A DNA stretch of 64,000 bases, from positions 1,178,001 to 1,242,000 of the forward strand of contig NZ_LT607409.1 of assembly GCF_900091505.1 (NCBI RefSeq). Direction: 5' to 3'. Under the pieces are notes generated by a model. That model was not told the DNA's origin, ran no database searches, and worked only from the letters and a program-made list of their open reading frames with translations. The DNA comes from Micromonospora chokoriensis. Its GTDB lineage: Bacteria > Actinomycetota > Actinomycetes > Mycobacteriales > Micromonosporaceae. The position numbers and the translations under genes are program-made. Positions 24,235 through 32,566 of this stretch are shown here, one piece after another (positions within the stretch are counted from its first letter, which is position 1; every line of letters begins with the position of its first letter).

Positions 24235-25281
24235 ATGAGCGACGGAATCCTCGACGAGGCGTACGAACGACTGCACCGCACCGGCCCCGAGTTCGAGGGG
24301 TGGCTCTCCAACCACGGGCCGATGGCCGTCGAGGCGCTGACCCGACACGGGCACCAGCAGCAGGTACACCGCTGGCTCGACGACTACCTCGGCCGACTCG
24401 ACGAGCTGCCCCGGGGGCTGCACCCGATCACCGACTGGCGGAGCGCGCTGGGCGACGCGAAACGGGCCGGGGACTGGCTGACGTACTTCGACCGACAACT
24501 ACGCGAACACCCGTGGCGCGACGTGCTCGGCACCTGGTGGCCCCGACTGCTGCCGGGCATCGCCGCCGGCGCCACCCACGGTGTGATCCGGGTCGGGCAC
24601 GCCGTACGTGCCCTCGAAACGGACGACCCAACCCCACAGCGGCTCACCGAACTGGGCCAGGCCCTCGGCTACTGGGCCGCGCGGTGGCAGCCGGTCCCGG
24701 GCGCCGACCGGATGCCTACCGACCTCCCCTCCGACCCGTCCGCAGGCCCGCAGCACGTGGACGCGGCGCTGGCCGGGCTGCCCCGGATCGACGACCAGAG
24801 CGGGGGCGTCCGTGATCGGTTGAAGCGGCTGCCTGGCGTACCCGGATGGGAGCCGGCGCTCGCGGCGCTGCGCCCCGCCCGAAGCCCCGCCGAGGCGGCG
24901 CAGGGCCTCACGGCGTTGGTGCACCGCGCCGGCCTGGACTATCTGCGCTTCGGGCACACCGAGCCGGTCATGCTGGTGCACGCGGTCACCGCGCCGACCG
25001 CCGTGCTGCGTACCCTGCCGGCTCTGGACCGGGCGCTGTGGGCGCCGAGCCTCGCCGCGGCCTGGGCCGCGACGGCGGCCATGACCGCGGTGTACGCCCC
25101 AGCCGACGGCATCGCGCCGCCGACCGTGACCGCCGCGTCCCCGGCGGAGGTCTTCGCCCGGGCGGCTCGGCACGGCGACGAACACGTGGTCAAGCTGGCC
25201 GACGCGGTGCTCGACGCGCACGCGGTCAGTGGCGACGACCGGCTGCTCGCCGCCGCCGGATACGCCGGCCAACTGATCTGA
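24235..25281 (+). CDS. Questin oxidase-like (DUF4243) protein
   Basis: 348-aa protein of the questin oxidase/DUF4243 family. The N-terminal NHGPMAVEAL with the family His-Gly-Pro, the following QVHRWLDDY, and the later GRAHP-like segments (GATHGVIRVGHAVRAL, about 120-135; LVHAVTAPTAV near 245) are typical His-rich helices. Family members are Baeyer-Villiger-type oxidases in fungal polyketide routes; bacterial substrates are unknown. ATG 24235. Confidence 0.75.
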   Translation: MSDGILDEAYERLHRTGPEFEGWLSNHGPMAVEALTRHGHQQQVHRWLDDYLGRLDELPRGLHPITDWRSALGDAKRAGDWLTYFDRQLREHPWRDVLGTWWPRLLPGIAAGATHGVIRVGHAVRALETDDPTPQRLTELGQALGYWAARWQPVPGADRMPTDLPSDPSAGPQHVDAALAGLPRIDDQSGGVRDRLKRLPGVPGWEPALAALRPARSPAEAAQGLTALVHRAGLDYLRFGHTEPVMLVHAVTAPTAVLRTLPALDRALWAPSLAAAWAATAAMTAVYAPADGIAPPTVTAASPAEVFARAARHGDEHVVKLADAVLDAHAVSGDDRLLAAAGYAGQLI

Positions 25282-25339
25282 GCAGGGCACCGTCGCAATG
25301 CGGCGGCGGTGTGGGGTGCGCTGGCCTAGCCTCGGCAGG

Positions 25340-25771
25340 ATGTGGCCTCGGATCGGTGAACTGCGCACCCTCGCCCTCGGCACTCCCGGCGAGCTGCGGA
25401 CGACCCTCAACACCCTCGTGCTGGCCGGCGTGAAGACCGCGACGGCCGGCCGGCTCGCCGAGTACGCGGAGGAGGGCGAGGAGCTGGAGCACGTCGGCGA
25501 ACGGTTGGCCCTGATCGACGACGACGACGCGCTGGCCGGCGTCGTGGAGATCACCGGCGTCGATATCGTCCGTTTCGCCGACGTGCCGTGGGAGTTCGCC
25601 CGGGCCGAGGGCGAGGGGGACCGGTCGATCGAGGAGTGGCGGGCCGGGCACGCCACCTACTGGGCGCGGCTCGGCACACCTGTCGACGACGACACCCAGA
25701 TCGTCTGCCTACGCCTGCGGCTGGTCTCCGGCGGCGAGGGTGGGGTGGCCGGCGGCGACCTCGGCACCTGA
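25340..25771 (+). CDS. ASCH domain protein
   Basis: 143-aa ASCH (PUA-like) domain protein. Recognised by the LALGTPGELRTTLNTLVLAGVKTATAG opening, the central LIDDDDALAGVVEITGVDIVRF strand pair, and the AEGEGDRSIEEWR...HATYW segment. ATG 25340 gives the usual length. The ASCH fold binds RNA or nucleotides, and some members are amidohydrolases. Convergent with the LLM oxidoreductase, stops 8 bp apart. Confidence 0.82.
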   Translation: MWPRIGELRTLALGTPGELRTTLNTLVLAGVKTATAGRLAEYAEEGEELEHVGERLALIDDDDALAGVVEITGVDIVRFADVPWEFARAEGEGDRSIEEWRAGHATYWARLGTPVDDDTQIVCLRLRLVSGGEGGVAGGDLGT

Positions 25772-25779
25772 CCGTCGCC

Positions 25780-26661
25780 TCAGCCGCGCAACTCCGGCAA
25801 CAGTCGGGTCGCCACGTCCGCCAGCACGTTCTCGTCGCCGGCGTACCAACTGCTTTCCCGTGGCCAGTGCGTCACCACGTCGGTGAAGCCCAGGTCGGCG
25901 GCGCGGCCGACCTGGTCGGCGAAGAACTGCGCGCTGCCGAGCGAGAACACCGGCGCGGAGTCCAGCGACAGATAACGGTCCAGGGTCGCCGGATCGCGGC
26001 CGGCCTCGTCCAGCGCGCGGTCCATCCGCGTGGACAACGCCGAAACGCTGCCCCACCAGCTCTCCAGGTCGTTGTCGTCACCGGTGCCGGTGGTCACCCA
26101 ACCCTGGCCGAACCGGGTCACCAGCCGCATCGACCGCGGCCCGTTGGCGGCCATCACGAACGGCACCCGCGGCTGCTGCACACAGCCGGGATTGTTGCGG
26201 GCGTCCACCGCGGCGAACCACTCACCCCGCCAGGTGGTGCCGTCCTCGCGCAGGATCAGGTCCAGCAGCTCGGCGAACTCGGCGAACCGGTCGACGCGCT
26301 GACGCGGCGGCAGAGTCTCACCGCCCAGCACGGCCGAGTCGAAACCGATGCCACCCGCGCCGAGGCCGAGCAGCAACCGGCCGTCGGACACGTCGTCCAC
26401 AGTGGTGATCTGCCGGGCGAACGCGGCCGGGTGCCGGAAGTTCGGCGACGCCACGAGGGTGCCCAGCCGGATCCGGGAGGTGACCGTCGCGGCGGCGGTC
26501 AACGTGCCCATCGAGTCGAACCACGGACCGTCGACCAGATCCCGCCAACCCAGGTGGTCGTACGTCCAGGCGTGGTCGAACCCCCACTCCTCGACCTGCC
26601 GCCACCGACGCTGCGCCTCCGACCACCGCTGGTCGGGCAGGATCACGATGCCAATCCGCAT
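25780..26661 (-). CDS. LLM-class flavin/F420-dependent oxidoreductase
   Basis: 293-aa bacterial luciferase-like monooxygenase fold. MRIGIVILPDQRWSEAQ at the start, FDHAWTYDHLGW, TSRIRLGTLVASPNFRHP (barrel strand typical of F420-dependent members) and FVMAANGPRSMRL are visible. The upstream extension to 26796 runs through the divergent small gene's promoter and is discarded. The substrate is unknown; F420 use is inferred from the subgroup. Confidence 0.85.
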   Translation of the reverse strand: MRIGIVILPDQRWSEAQRRWRQVEEWGFDHAWTYDHLGWRDLVDGPWFDSMGTLTAAATVTSRIRLGTLVASPNFRHPAAFARQITTVDDVSDGRLLLGLGAGGIGFDSAVLGGETLPPRQRVDRFAEFAELLDLILREDGTTWRGEWFAAVDARNNPGCVQQPRVPFVMAANGPRSMRLVTRFGQGWVTTGTGDDNDLESWWGSVSALSTRMDRALDEAGRDPATLDRYLSLDSAPVFSLGSAQFFADQVGRAADLGFTDVVTHWPRESSWYAGDENVLADVATRLLPELRG

Positions 26662-26717
26662 GAATGCCAGCCTAGACCGGGGCAGCACCGGGGCCCGGTC
26701 GCCGCTACCGTTCGGCC

Positions 26718-26912
26718 ATGGACCTACCGGCACGGCGGAACGACACGGTACGGGCGTTCGGCACCGTGTCGCTGGTGGCCGGCTTCCTGACGACACTGCT
26801 CACCATGTCCTCCGGCTACGAGGGGCTCGAGCCGCACATCCTCGCCGCCTTCCTCATCCTGACCGGGCTCGGCCTGCGGATCGAGGCGGCGATCGCCGAC
26901 CGCAGGATGTAG
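26718..26912 (+). CDS. 64-aa two-helix membrane protein
   Basis: Small protein MDLPARRNDTVRAFG... with two hydrophobic segments (TVSLVAGFLTTLLTM and HILAAFLILTGLGLRI) and a basic C-terminus. It diverges from the LLM gene with a 56-bp gap. Codon use fits. Function unknown. Confidence 0.55.
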   Translation: MDLPARRNDTVRAFGTVSLVAGFLTTLLTMSSGYEGLEPHILAAFLILTGLGLRIEAAIADRRM

Positions 26913-27067
26913 TTCGGTTGCGGAGGGCCGCCGCCGGCAGGTGATGCCTGGCCGCGCCAAGCGGTGATCCACGTCACACTGATCCCGGGTAGGGGTGCCG
27001 GGTTCGGCTCCGACCCCTTGGCGAGCCGCGCCCGTCCAAGGGTGCGACCAGGGAGAGGACCAACCAG

Positions 27068-27769
27068 ATGACGAGGGTGACGGCACAGCTGTCGGTGTCG
27101 GCGGACGGCTTCTACGCCGGCCCGCGCTTCGAGGGCGACGGCAACTGGATGGACTCGGCGGAGAGCGCCGGGTTCTTCCGGGTCACCCGCTGGGCGACAG
27201 AGGTATCGGCCTGGCGTGAACGACAGGGCTTCACCGGCGGCGAGCAGGACACCAACTCCGACGTGATCGCCGAGACCTTCGAGGCGGCCGGCGCGTACGT
27301 GATGGGACGCCGGATGGCCGACGGCGGCGAGGAGCCCTGGGGTGACCAGCCACCGTTTCGCGCACCGGTCTTCGTCGTCACCCACCGCCCCCGCGAGCGT
27401 CTGCTGCGGCAGGGAGGCACCAGCTTCACCTTCGTCACCGACGGAGTGGCCAGCGCCGTCGAGCAGGCACGTGCCGTGGCCGGCGGCAAGAACGTCGCGG
27501 TGGCCGGGGGCGGCAGCCTGGTGCGGCAGGTCCTCAAGGCGGGCCTGCTCGACGAGTTGGAGCTGCACGTCGTGCCGGTGGTGCTCGGCACCGGTCTGCG
27601 ACTGTTCGACGCGGACCTCGACCTGGCCGAGAAGGAGGCGATCGAGCTGACGCCGACCCGCGTCATCCACACACCGGAGGTCACCCACATCCGGTACGCG
27701 GTGAACGGTCGAGCTCCGCTGGTGCTCGACGATCGGGGCAGCGGTGGCGGCCCGACGGTGACCAGGTGA
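27068..27769 (+). CDS. Dihydrofolate reductase/RibD C-terminal-like protein
   Basis: 233-aa RibD_C/DHFR-fold protein. AQLSVSADGFYAGPRFEGD opens the NADPH fold, then AYVMGRRMADGGEEPWG, FVVTHRPRERL, NVAVAGGGSLVRQVL and ELHVVPVVLGTGLRLF. AGGGAGAGG precedes ATG 27068. A paralogue-like gene starts 26 bp after its stop, so the two are likely one operon. Members of the DHFR/YyaP-YoxC group have uncharacterised substrates. Confidence 0.85.
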   Translation: MTRVTAQLSVSADGFYAGPRFEGDGNWMDSAESAGFFRVTRWATEVSAWRERQGFTGGEQDTNSDVIAETFEAAGAYVMGRRMADGGEEPWGDQPPFRAPVFVVTHRPRERLLRQGGTSFTFVTDGVASAVEQARAVAGGKNVAVAGGGSLVRQVLKAGLLDELELHVVPVVLGTGLRLFDADLDLAEKEAIELTPTRVIHTPEVTHIRYAVNGRAPLVLDDRGSGGGPTVTR

Positions 27770-27795
27770 CACGGTTGATCCGGGAGGAGATGACG

Positions 27796-28440
27796 ATGCC
27801 GCAACTGTTGCGGGTGCAGTGCTTCAACGTTTCGCGGGACGGGTTCGGCACCGGGGAGGGGCAGAGTCTGGAACGGCCCTTCGGCCACGCCGACCCCACC
27901 CCGCTGTTCTCCTGGCGGGCCGCCACCGCCAGCTTCGTGTACCGCACCGAGCCCGGCGGCAGCCGGGGTCTGGACGACTACCTGACCCGGGACGCCGAGT
28001 GCAACATCGGCGCCGAGATCATGGGCCGCAACAAGTTCGGCCCACAGCGCGGCCCGTGGGAGAACCATGACTGGCAGGGCTGGTGGGGGGACAACCCGCC
28101 GTTCCACACGCCGGTCTTCGTGCTCACCCACCACGTACGCCCGTCGTTCACCCTGGCCGACACCACGTTCCACTTCCTCGATGCCAGCCCCTCCGAGGCG
28201 CTGGCCCAGGCGAAGCAGGCAGCCGACGGCCGGGACGTACGCCTCGGTGGTGGAGTCGCCACCATCCGCGAGTTCCTCGAGGCCGATCTGGTCGACACGA
28301 TGCACATCGCCGTCGCGCCCGTCGACCTCGAGCGGGGCGAGCGGTTGTGGGACAGCCCGGATGAACTTCTCGACCGCTTCCACCTGGAGTCGGTGCCCAG
28401 CTCCAGCGGGGTCACCCATCTCCTGTTCTGGCGACGATGA
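27796..28440 (+). CDS. Second dihydrofolate reductase/RibD-like protein
   Basis: 214-aa RibD_C-family protein, same fold as its upstream neighbour but diverged. MPQLLRVQCFNVSRDGFGTG, AEIMGRNKFGPQRGPWE, PVFVLTHHVRPS, DVRLGGGVATIREFL and HIAVAPVDLERGERLW are seen. The ATG at 27796 is preferred over 27766/27790 because GGGAGG lies 8 bp upstream. The tandem arrangement suggests duplication within an operon. Confidence 0.85.
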   Translation: MPQLLRVQCFNVSRDGFGTGEGQSLERPFGHADPTPLFSWRAATASFVYRTEPGGSRGLDDYLTRDAECNIGAEIMGRNKFGPQRGPWENHDWQGWWGDNPPFHTPVFVLTHHVRPSFTLADTTFHFLDASPSEALAQAKQAADGRDVRLGGGVATIREFLEADLVDTMHIAVAPVDLERGERLWDSPDELLDRFHLESVPSSSGVTHLLFWRR

Positions 28441-28480
28441 CCGGCGACGCTGACTGACCGCCGCAGATCTTGGACAGCCT

Positions 28481-28849
28481 TCACGGCAGGCGGGACAGCA
28501 CCAGCATGCGGTTGCCGTCCGGGTCGGTCACTCGGGCGGACCGTTCACCCCACGGCTGGTCGACAGGCTCTTCGGTGACCGTCGCACCACCCGAGCGCAG
28601 GGTGTTCACGGCGGCGTCGCAGTCGTCGGCGTAGACGCACAGCTCCCACCGGTGCGAGTGCGCCGGATCGTCGGCGTCCGGGTCGGCGGCCAGGCCCAGC
28701 TCGCTGTTGCCCAGGCGCAGCGCGACGAACTGCGGTTCGCCGTCCTCGGGGAACCGATAGGTCAGCTCGAAGCCGACCACGTCACGGTAGAAACCGATCA
28801 GTCGTGGCAGGTCAGGTGTCGTCACGATCGGAAAGGCCTCGGTGAACAC
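28481..28849 (-). CDS. VOC/glyoxalase-bleomycin-resistance superfamily protein
   Basis: 122-aa single VOC module: FPIVTTPDLPRLIGFYRDVVGF, LELCVYADD-like ELCVYADDCDA and the terminal VTDPDGNRMLVL with the second-shell Glu/His pattern. GTG 28849. Convergent with the RibD pair. Substrate cannot be stated; the family includes glyoxalase I, dioxygenases and antibiotic-binding proteins. Confidence 0.85.
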   Translation of the reverse strand: MFTEAFPIVTTPDLPRLIGFYRDVVGFELTYRFPEDGEPQFVALRLGNSELGLAADPDADDPAHSHRWELCVYADDCDAAVNTLRSGGATVTEEPVDQPWGERSARVTDPDGNRMLVLSRLP

Positions 28850-28955
28850 GGACCACCACCTCCAAGCCGGACAGTAGCCGCGCCGGGGCCTGGGTGGAAC
28901 TACCGCTGTCGATCCTGACGGTGTCGTCGCCCGGCGAAACTCTTGCGCAGAATGA

Positions 28956-28968
28956 TTTGCAGTGCAAA
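28956..28968 (+). promoter_or_regulatory. TTTGCA-G-TGCAAA operator
   Basis: A perfect 6+1+6 palindrome, 47 bp upstream of the membrane-protein/winged-helix operon, with a further half-site-like TGCA at about 28981. Best explained as the autoregulatory site of the winged-helix protein encoded second in the operon. Confidence 0.6.
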
Positions 28969-29015
28969 CCTATTGGTAGTGCAGCATCATTCGGCTGACT
29001 GATTCGGGGGCCACC

Positions 29016-29771
29016 ATGTCGGAGCAACGAGAAACCGCGCCGGACAACAGCGACACACCTGGCGAGATCCTGGCCTCGGTTGCCGCGCTCCGACGGCGCA
29101 CGCGCGTCGCCCGACAGGCCTACTGGCTGCCGCTCCTGCTGTTCGGGCTCCTGACGGCGATGGCCGCACCCCTGTACGTCGAGTCGGTCGAACCGCCCGC
29201 CCTGCGCGCCACGCAGGACAATCCCCCGCTGACCGGCCTCGGCGGCGACTTCCTCGAACGCTCAGCGGCCCTCGGCTGGTACTGGTTGGCGGCGCTCATC
29301 GGCGGCTACCTGCTCAGCCTCTGGTGGTATCGGTGGCATGGCGCGCGGGTGGGCGTCGAGACACCCACCCGCGCGTACCTCGTTGCCGGCCTCGCCGGCA
29401 CGCTGGTCGGGCTCGTGCTGCCGATCGTGCTGCGGTACCTGTTGCTCAACTCGGACGCGGTGCTTCGGAACGGAACCAGTTGGCTGACGGTGCCGCTTCT
29501 GGGCATCGCCGATCGCGGCATGGTCCCGCATCTGATCATCGCGGTGGGGCTGATCGTCCTGGCACGGCTGGAACGCAGCCGTGGCCTGACTGCCGTGGGC
29601 GTGGGCTACGCCGCGGCGGTCGTCCTCGTGAACGCGTACTTCCAGACCGCGAACTTTCAACCCGGGGACCTGAACCGCCACAGCTTCCTGCTGGCGGCCC
29701 TGCTGCCCGCACCGATCCTGCTCATCGGTGGCATCATCGCTCTCCTCAACACAGTCAAGAGGTATGCGTGA
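29016..29771 (+). CDS. Multi-pass membrane protein coupled to a winged-helix regulator
   Basis: 251-aa protein with a 30-residue polar N-terminus and about six hydrophobic segments (for example YWLPLLLFGLLTAMAAPLYV, YWLAALIGGYLLSLWWY, LVAGLAGTLVGLVLPIVL, LLAALLPAPILLIGGIIAL). No enzymatic motif seen. Its stop overlaps the GTG of the regulator gene, so the two are translationally coupled. Such membrane/HTH pairs are widespread in actinobacteria, with unknown signal. Confidence 0.72.
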   Translation: MSEQRETAPDNSDTPGEILASVAALRRRTRVARQAYWLPLLLFGLLTAMAAPLYVESVEPPALRATQDNPPLTGLGGDFLERSAALGWYWLAALIGGYLLSLWWYRWHGARVGVETPTRAYLVAGLAGTLVGLVLPIVLRYLLLNSDAVLRNGTSWLTVPLLGIADRGMVPHLIIAVGLIVLARLERSRGLTAVGVGYAAAVVLVNAYFQTANFQPGDLNRHSFLLAALLPAPILLIGGIIALLNTVKRYA

Positions 29772-30121
29772 GCGGTAATGAAGAGGCCGCCGGGCCCAGC
29801 AACGGCGGGCACCCGACGAATGGGCTCAGCGACACCGTCCACCAACGCAACAGGCTCGGCATCCTCACCATCGCCGCCGAGGCCGAGCGGGTGGAGGTCT
29901 CCTACCTGCGCGACGCGCTGGAACTCACCGCCGGAAACCTCTCCCGGCACCTCGCCGTACTGGAGGAGGCGGACCTGATCCAGATCGAGAGGGGTTACCA
30001 CGGGCGCAGGCCCAAGACCTGGATCAAAATCACCGAGCAGGGGCAGGCCGCCCTGGCCGCCGAGATCGACGCGTTGCAGGAACTCCTCCGACGGCACCAG
30101 GCTCACCGGCCCACCCCCTGA
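29768..30121 (+). CDS. Winged-helix (MarR/ArsR-like, HTH_34) transcriptional regulator
   Basis: 117-aa regulator beginning at GTG 29768 (GTGA overlap with the membrane gene). The wHTH spans about residues 25-95: NRLGILTIAAEAERVEVSYLRDAL, LSRHLAVLEEADLIQIERGYHGRRPKTWIKITEQG (recognition helix and wing). No ligand domain. Its likely target is the TTTGCAGTGCAAA palindrome at 28956. Confidence 0.8.
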   Translation: MSGNEEAAGPSNGGHPTNGLSDTVHQRNRLGILTIAAEAERVEVSYLRDALELTAGNLSRHLAVLEEADLIQIERGYHGRRPKTWIKITEQGQAALAAEIDALQELLRRHQAHRPTP

Positions 30122-30208
30122 CGGCGGCAGTTTCCGCAACCGGGACACCAGGCGGTGCAGAGGGTTCGCCCGTTCGGCTGCCCACCCCCGATGGTGTATA
30201 GATCCATC

Positions 30209-30931
30209 GTGATTGTTCTTCCGGGGTACGACGATCGCGGTCCGGACGCCCCCGACGGGCCAGGACTCGCCTACGACGGCGCGGACCTGATGGATCGCCC
30301 GGGCTTCTGGGCCGCCCACCTGATAGAGGCGGTCGAAGCGGATCTCGACGGCGAGTTGGCCCTCCTCTTCAACCACGAACTCGACACCGTCCGGGCCACT
30401 TACCGCCAGCTGACGGACACCGCCGCGTGGCCGGCGTTCCCGGTCGACCTGGGCGGTGGAGCCCGCCTCGTCGTCGTGCGTCGCAACGTCGACGAGGACG
30501 AGGGCGTGGACTATCTGCTGGTCCCCGCCGACGGTGCGAACTGCGTCCAGATCGCCACGGTGGAGGGGGCACTGGAAGGGCCGGGCCTCTCCTGGGACGA
30601 GCTGGTCGCCGTAGCCGACCGTCAGCCCGGCGCGCTGGCCCAGGCCACAGCACTGCTCCTGCTCGCCCCGATGCTCGGCGACACAGCGGCGGAGTCGAGT
30701 GGAGCGGTGACCCGGCTGGCCGCCGCGCTCCGGACCGTCGGGGTGACCGGGCAGGTGGTCACCATTGCCGAGGCAATCGTGGCGGCGGCACCCGCCGCCT
30801 GGCACCGAACCGCCGACGGGGTGAACATCTGCGACAGCGAATACAGCACCCGCAACCCGAGCAGCCTGGTAGCGCTGAAGCCGGCCGACCTCCGCACCGT
30901 CTCGGACCTCTTGGCCACCGGCCGCGGCTAG
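30209..30931 (+). CDS. Conserved hypothetical protein
   Basis: About 240 aa. I do not recognise a family. An Asp/Gly-rich N-terminus (VLPGYDDRGPDAPDGPGLAYDGADL) is followed by a soluble alpha/beta sequence with no signal or membrane segment. The start is ambiguous: ATG 30191 or GTG 30209. TATAGAT at 30197-30203 ends only 5 bp before the GTG, which would suit a leaderless transcript. Confidence 0.6.
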   Translation: MIVLPGYDDRGPDAPDGPGLAYDGADLMDRPGFWAAHLIEAVEADLDGELALLFNHELDTVRATYRQLTDTAAWPAFPVDLGGGARLVVVRRNVDEDEGVDYLLVPADGANCVQIATVEGALEGPGLSWDELVAVADRQPGALAQATALLLLAPMLGDTAAESSGAVTRLAAALRTVGVTGQVVTIAEAIVAAAPAAWHRTADGVNICDSEYSTRNPSSLVALKPADLRTVSDLLATGRG

Positions 30932-30965
30932 CGGATCTTCCCCCACGCGGCACTGCGGAACGTCA

Positions 30966-31003
30966 AAGGCCCTGGCTGGGACTCACGTCCTGGCCAGGGC
31001 CTT
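30966..31003. terminator. Terminator between hypothetical gene and tRNA-Gly
   Basis: AAGGCCCTGGC (30966-30976) and GCCAGGGCCTT (30993-31003) form an 11-bp perfect stem. It lies just downstream of the minus-strand tRNA and after the plus-strand gene ending at 30931, so it may serve both. Confidence 0.7.
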
Positions 31004-31007
31004 CGGT

Positions 31008-31081
31008 TGGAGCGGGTGACGGGAATCGAACCCGCACTGTCAGCTTGGGAAGCTGATGTTCTGCCATTGAACTACACCCGC
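31008..31081 (-). tRNA. tRNA-Gly(CCC)
   Basis: The minus strand folds as a cloverleaf: acceptor GCGGGTG/CACCCGC, anticodon stem TCAGC/GCTGA around loop TTCCCAA (anticodon CCC), T-loop GGTTCGATTCC. The CCA end is encoded (31008-31010). The tRNA body is 31011-31081. Confidence 0.95.
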
Positions 31082-31141
31082 AAGCGGCACCACTGTACCC
31101 GACACGCGGGGACGGCGCACCCAGGCTCCCCGGCCCGCCGC

Positions 31142-31218
31142 TGATCCACTCGGCTTGCTGGAAGTCGGGGCATCCGGGCCGCCGGGACACCACGACGTCA
31201 CCGAAGCCGAGTGGATCA
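31142..31218. repeat. REP-like palindrome, TGATCCACTCGGCTT family
   Basis: The arms TGATCCACTCGGCTT (31142-31156) and its exact complement (31204-31218) are perfect over 15 bp around a 47-nt GC-rich centre. It lies between the tRNA and the end of the PNPOx-like gene. Confidence 0.75.
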
Positions 31219-31271
31219 TGTGAGGGGGTGGGCTGGGGCAGGCGTACACCTGGGGTTGGCTCCGACCCTCG

Positions 31272-31829
31272 TCAGGCGGCCGTGCACTGCACGTCGCGGC
31301 TGAGGCGGGTCGGGCGGGTCGGTGGCACGGCGAGCGGCTCGGCTGTCGCCGACGGGGCGCGCGGATCCAGCCAGACCCGGACCGCCGGCCGGCTCGGCGT
31401 GACACCCGGGACGCCGGCGATGTGCTGCTCGCGGCGGGTCAGCATGGCCACGTCGACGGTGAACTCGAACAACCGCCAGTCGACCCGCTGCTCGGCCCGG
31501 GCACTCTGCGCCAGCCGCGCGACCCGGACCGGATCGGTCACTGGACGAGCGTGCCCCGCGAGGTAGGCCTCGTCGTCGCTCTCCTCCGGGGGGAACGAGT
31601 GCAACGCGTAACGGCCGTCGCGTTCGAGGTCGCGGCGCTTCGGGGAGTCGATGATGAAGCAGAACAGACCCTCGTCCGTGATGACCGGGGAGACCGGATG
31701 AACCCGGGGCCCACCGTCGGCGCGGACCGTGGCCAGGTAGCCGAAGCCCGGCCCGTACTGCTGGAGGAGAACGCGGATCCCGTCGGCGAGTCGGGGCTCG
31801 TCGGCGGCGAAATCGGACCAGGAAGCCAT
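31272..31829 (-). CDS. Pyridoxamine 5'-phosphate oxidase-like (PNPOx-fold) protein
   Basis: 185-aa split-barrel flavin/F420-binding-type protein: [46 protein letters not shown] and a C-terminal variable region ending in an Arg/Pro-rich tail. ATG 31829. It diverges from dcd across a 99-bp gap carrying an SOS-box-like site. Precise substrate unknown. Confidence 0.8.
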   Translation of the reverse strand: MASWSDFAADEPRLADGIRVLLQQYGPGFGYLATVRADGGPRVHPVSPVITDEGLFCFIIDSPKRRDLERDGRYALHSFPPEESDDEAYLAGHARPVTDPVRVARLAQSARAEQRVDWRLFEFTVDVAMLTRREQHIAGVPGVTPSRPAVRVWLDPRAPSATAEPLAVPPTRPTRLSRDVQCTAA

Positions 31830-31841
31830 GCGGGCATTCTA

Positions 31842-31857
31842 TCGAACAAATGTACGA
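31842..31857. promoter_or_regulatory. Probable LexA (SOS) box between PNPOx-like gene and dcd
   Basis: TCGAACAAATGTACGA differs at one position from the actinobacterial SOS pattern TCGAAC-N4-GTTCGA. It lies 12 bp from the start of the PNPOx-like gene and 71 bp from the dcd start. Confidence 0.6.
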
Positions 31858-31928
31858 CGAGCGACCTCGACGCGCTGGTCACCGGCACCGAATCCGGCCG
31901 GTTTCGGCAACGCCGCTATGGTGGTCCG

Positions 31929-32507
31929 ATGCTGCTCTCCGACCGCGACCTGGTCTCCGAGATCAAGGCCGGCACGCTGGGCCTGGAGCCGTTCGAGCCC
32001 ACCCTGGTCCAACCCTCCAGCATCGACGTCCGACTCGACCGGCTGTTCCGGGTCTTCAACAACCACCTCTACACCCACATCGATCCGGCGATGCAGCAGG
32101 ACGACCTGACCTCGGCGGTCGAGGTGCCCGACGGCGAGCCGTTCGTGCTGCACCCGGGGGAGTTCGTGCTCGCCTCGACGCTGGAGGTCATCTCGTTGGG
32201 CGACCAGCTCGCCGGCCGACTCGAAGGCAAGAGCTCACTGGGCCGGCTCGGGTTGCTCACGCACTCCACCGCCGGCTTCATCGACCCCGGCTTCTCCGGA
32301 CACGTGACGCTGGAGCTCTCCAACGTGGCGAACCTGCCGATCACCCTCTGGCCGGGCATGAAGATCGGGCAGCTCTGCATCTTCCGGCTCTCCTCGCCGG
32401 CCGAGCACCCGTACGGCTCGGTGGTCTACGGATCCCGCTACCAGGGCCAGCGGGGCCCGACGCCGAGCCGCGCCTGGCAGCACTGGCGCACCTGGCCGAC
32501 CCGCTGA
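31929..32507 (+). CDS. dcd: dCTP deaminase (possibly bifunctional dUMP-forming)
   Basis: 192-aa trimeric dUTPase-fold enzyme. The nucleotide-binding signature [15 protein letters not shown] is followed by [20 protein letters not shown] with the catalytic Glu. [13 protein letters not shown] and the C-terminal [15 protein letters not shown] lid are intact. It generates dUTP, or directly dUMP in mycobacterial-type enzymes, for thymidylate synthesis. ATG 31929 gives the exact family N-terminus MLLSDRDL. A strong terminator follows. Confidence 0.95.
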   Translation: MLLSDRDLVSEIKAGTLGLEPFEPTLVQPSSIDVRLDRLFRVFNNHLYTHIDPAMQQDDLTSAVEVPDGEPFVLHPGEFVLASTLEVISLGDQLAGRLEGKSSLGRLGLLTHSTAGFIDPGFSGHVTLELSNVANLPITLWPGMKIGQLCIFRLSSPAEHPYGSVVYGSRYQGQRGPTPSRAWQHWRTWPTR

Positions 32508-32520
32508 ACCAGTGACGACG

Positions 32521-32552
32521 AGGGCCCGCCGCGACGGATCGCGACGGGCCCT
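32521..32552. terminator. Bidirectional terminator dcd / NlpC-P60
   Basis: AGGGCCCGCCGCG and CGCGACGGGCCCT form a 13-bp stem with one mismatch, 14 bp after dcd and 15 bp before the stop of the convergent NlpC/P60 gene. Confidence 0.8.
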
Positions 32553-32566
32553 TCGGTCACGTCCGG

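Noticed and set aside
22810..24498. Long N-terminal extension of the phosphatase frame
   Set aside because: It runs antisense through the RlpA-like gene and the PRTase and questin-oxidase genes, and its composition is not protein-like.
28441..28480. Partial CAAGATC-type palindrome near the VOC gene
   Set aside because: Only AGATCTTGG-like similarity, no second arm; not counted as a repeat copy.
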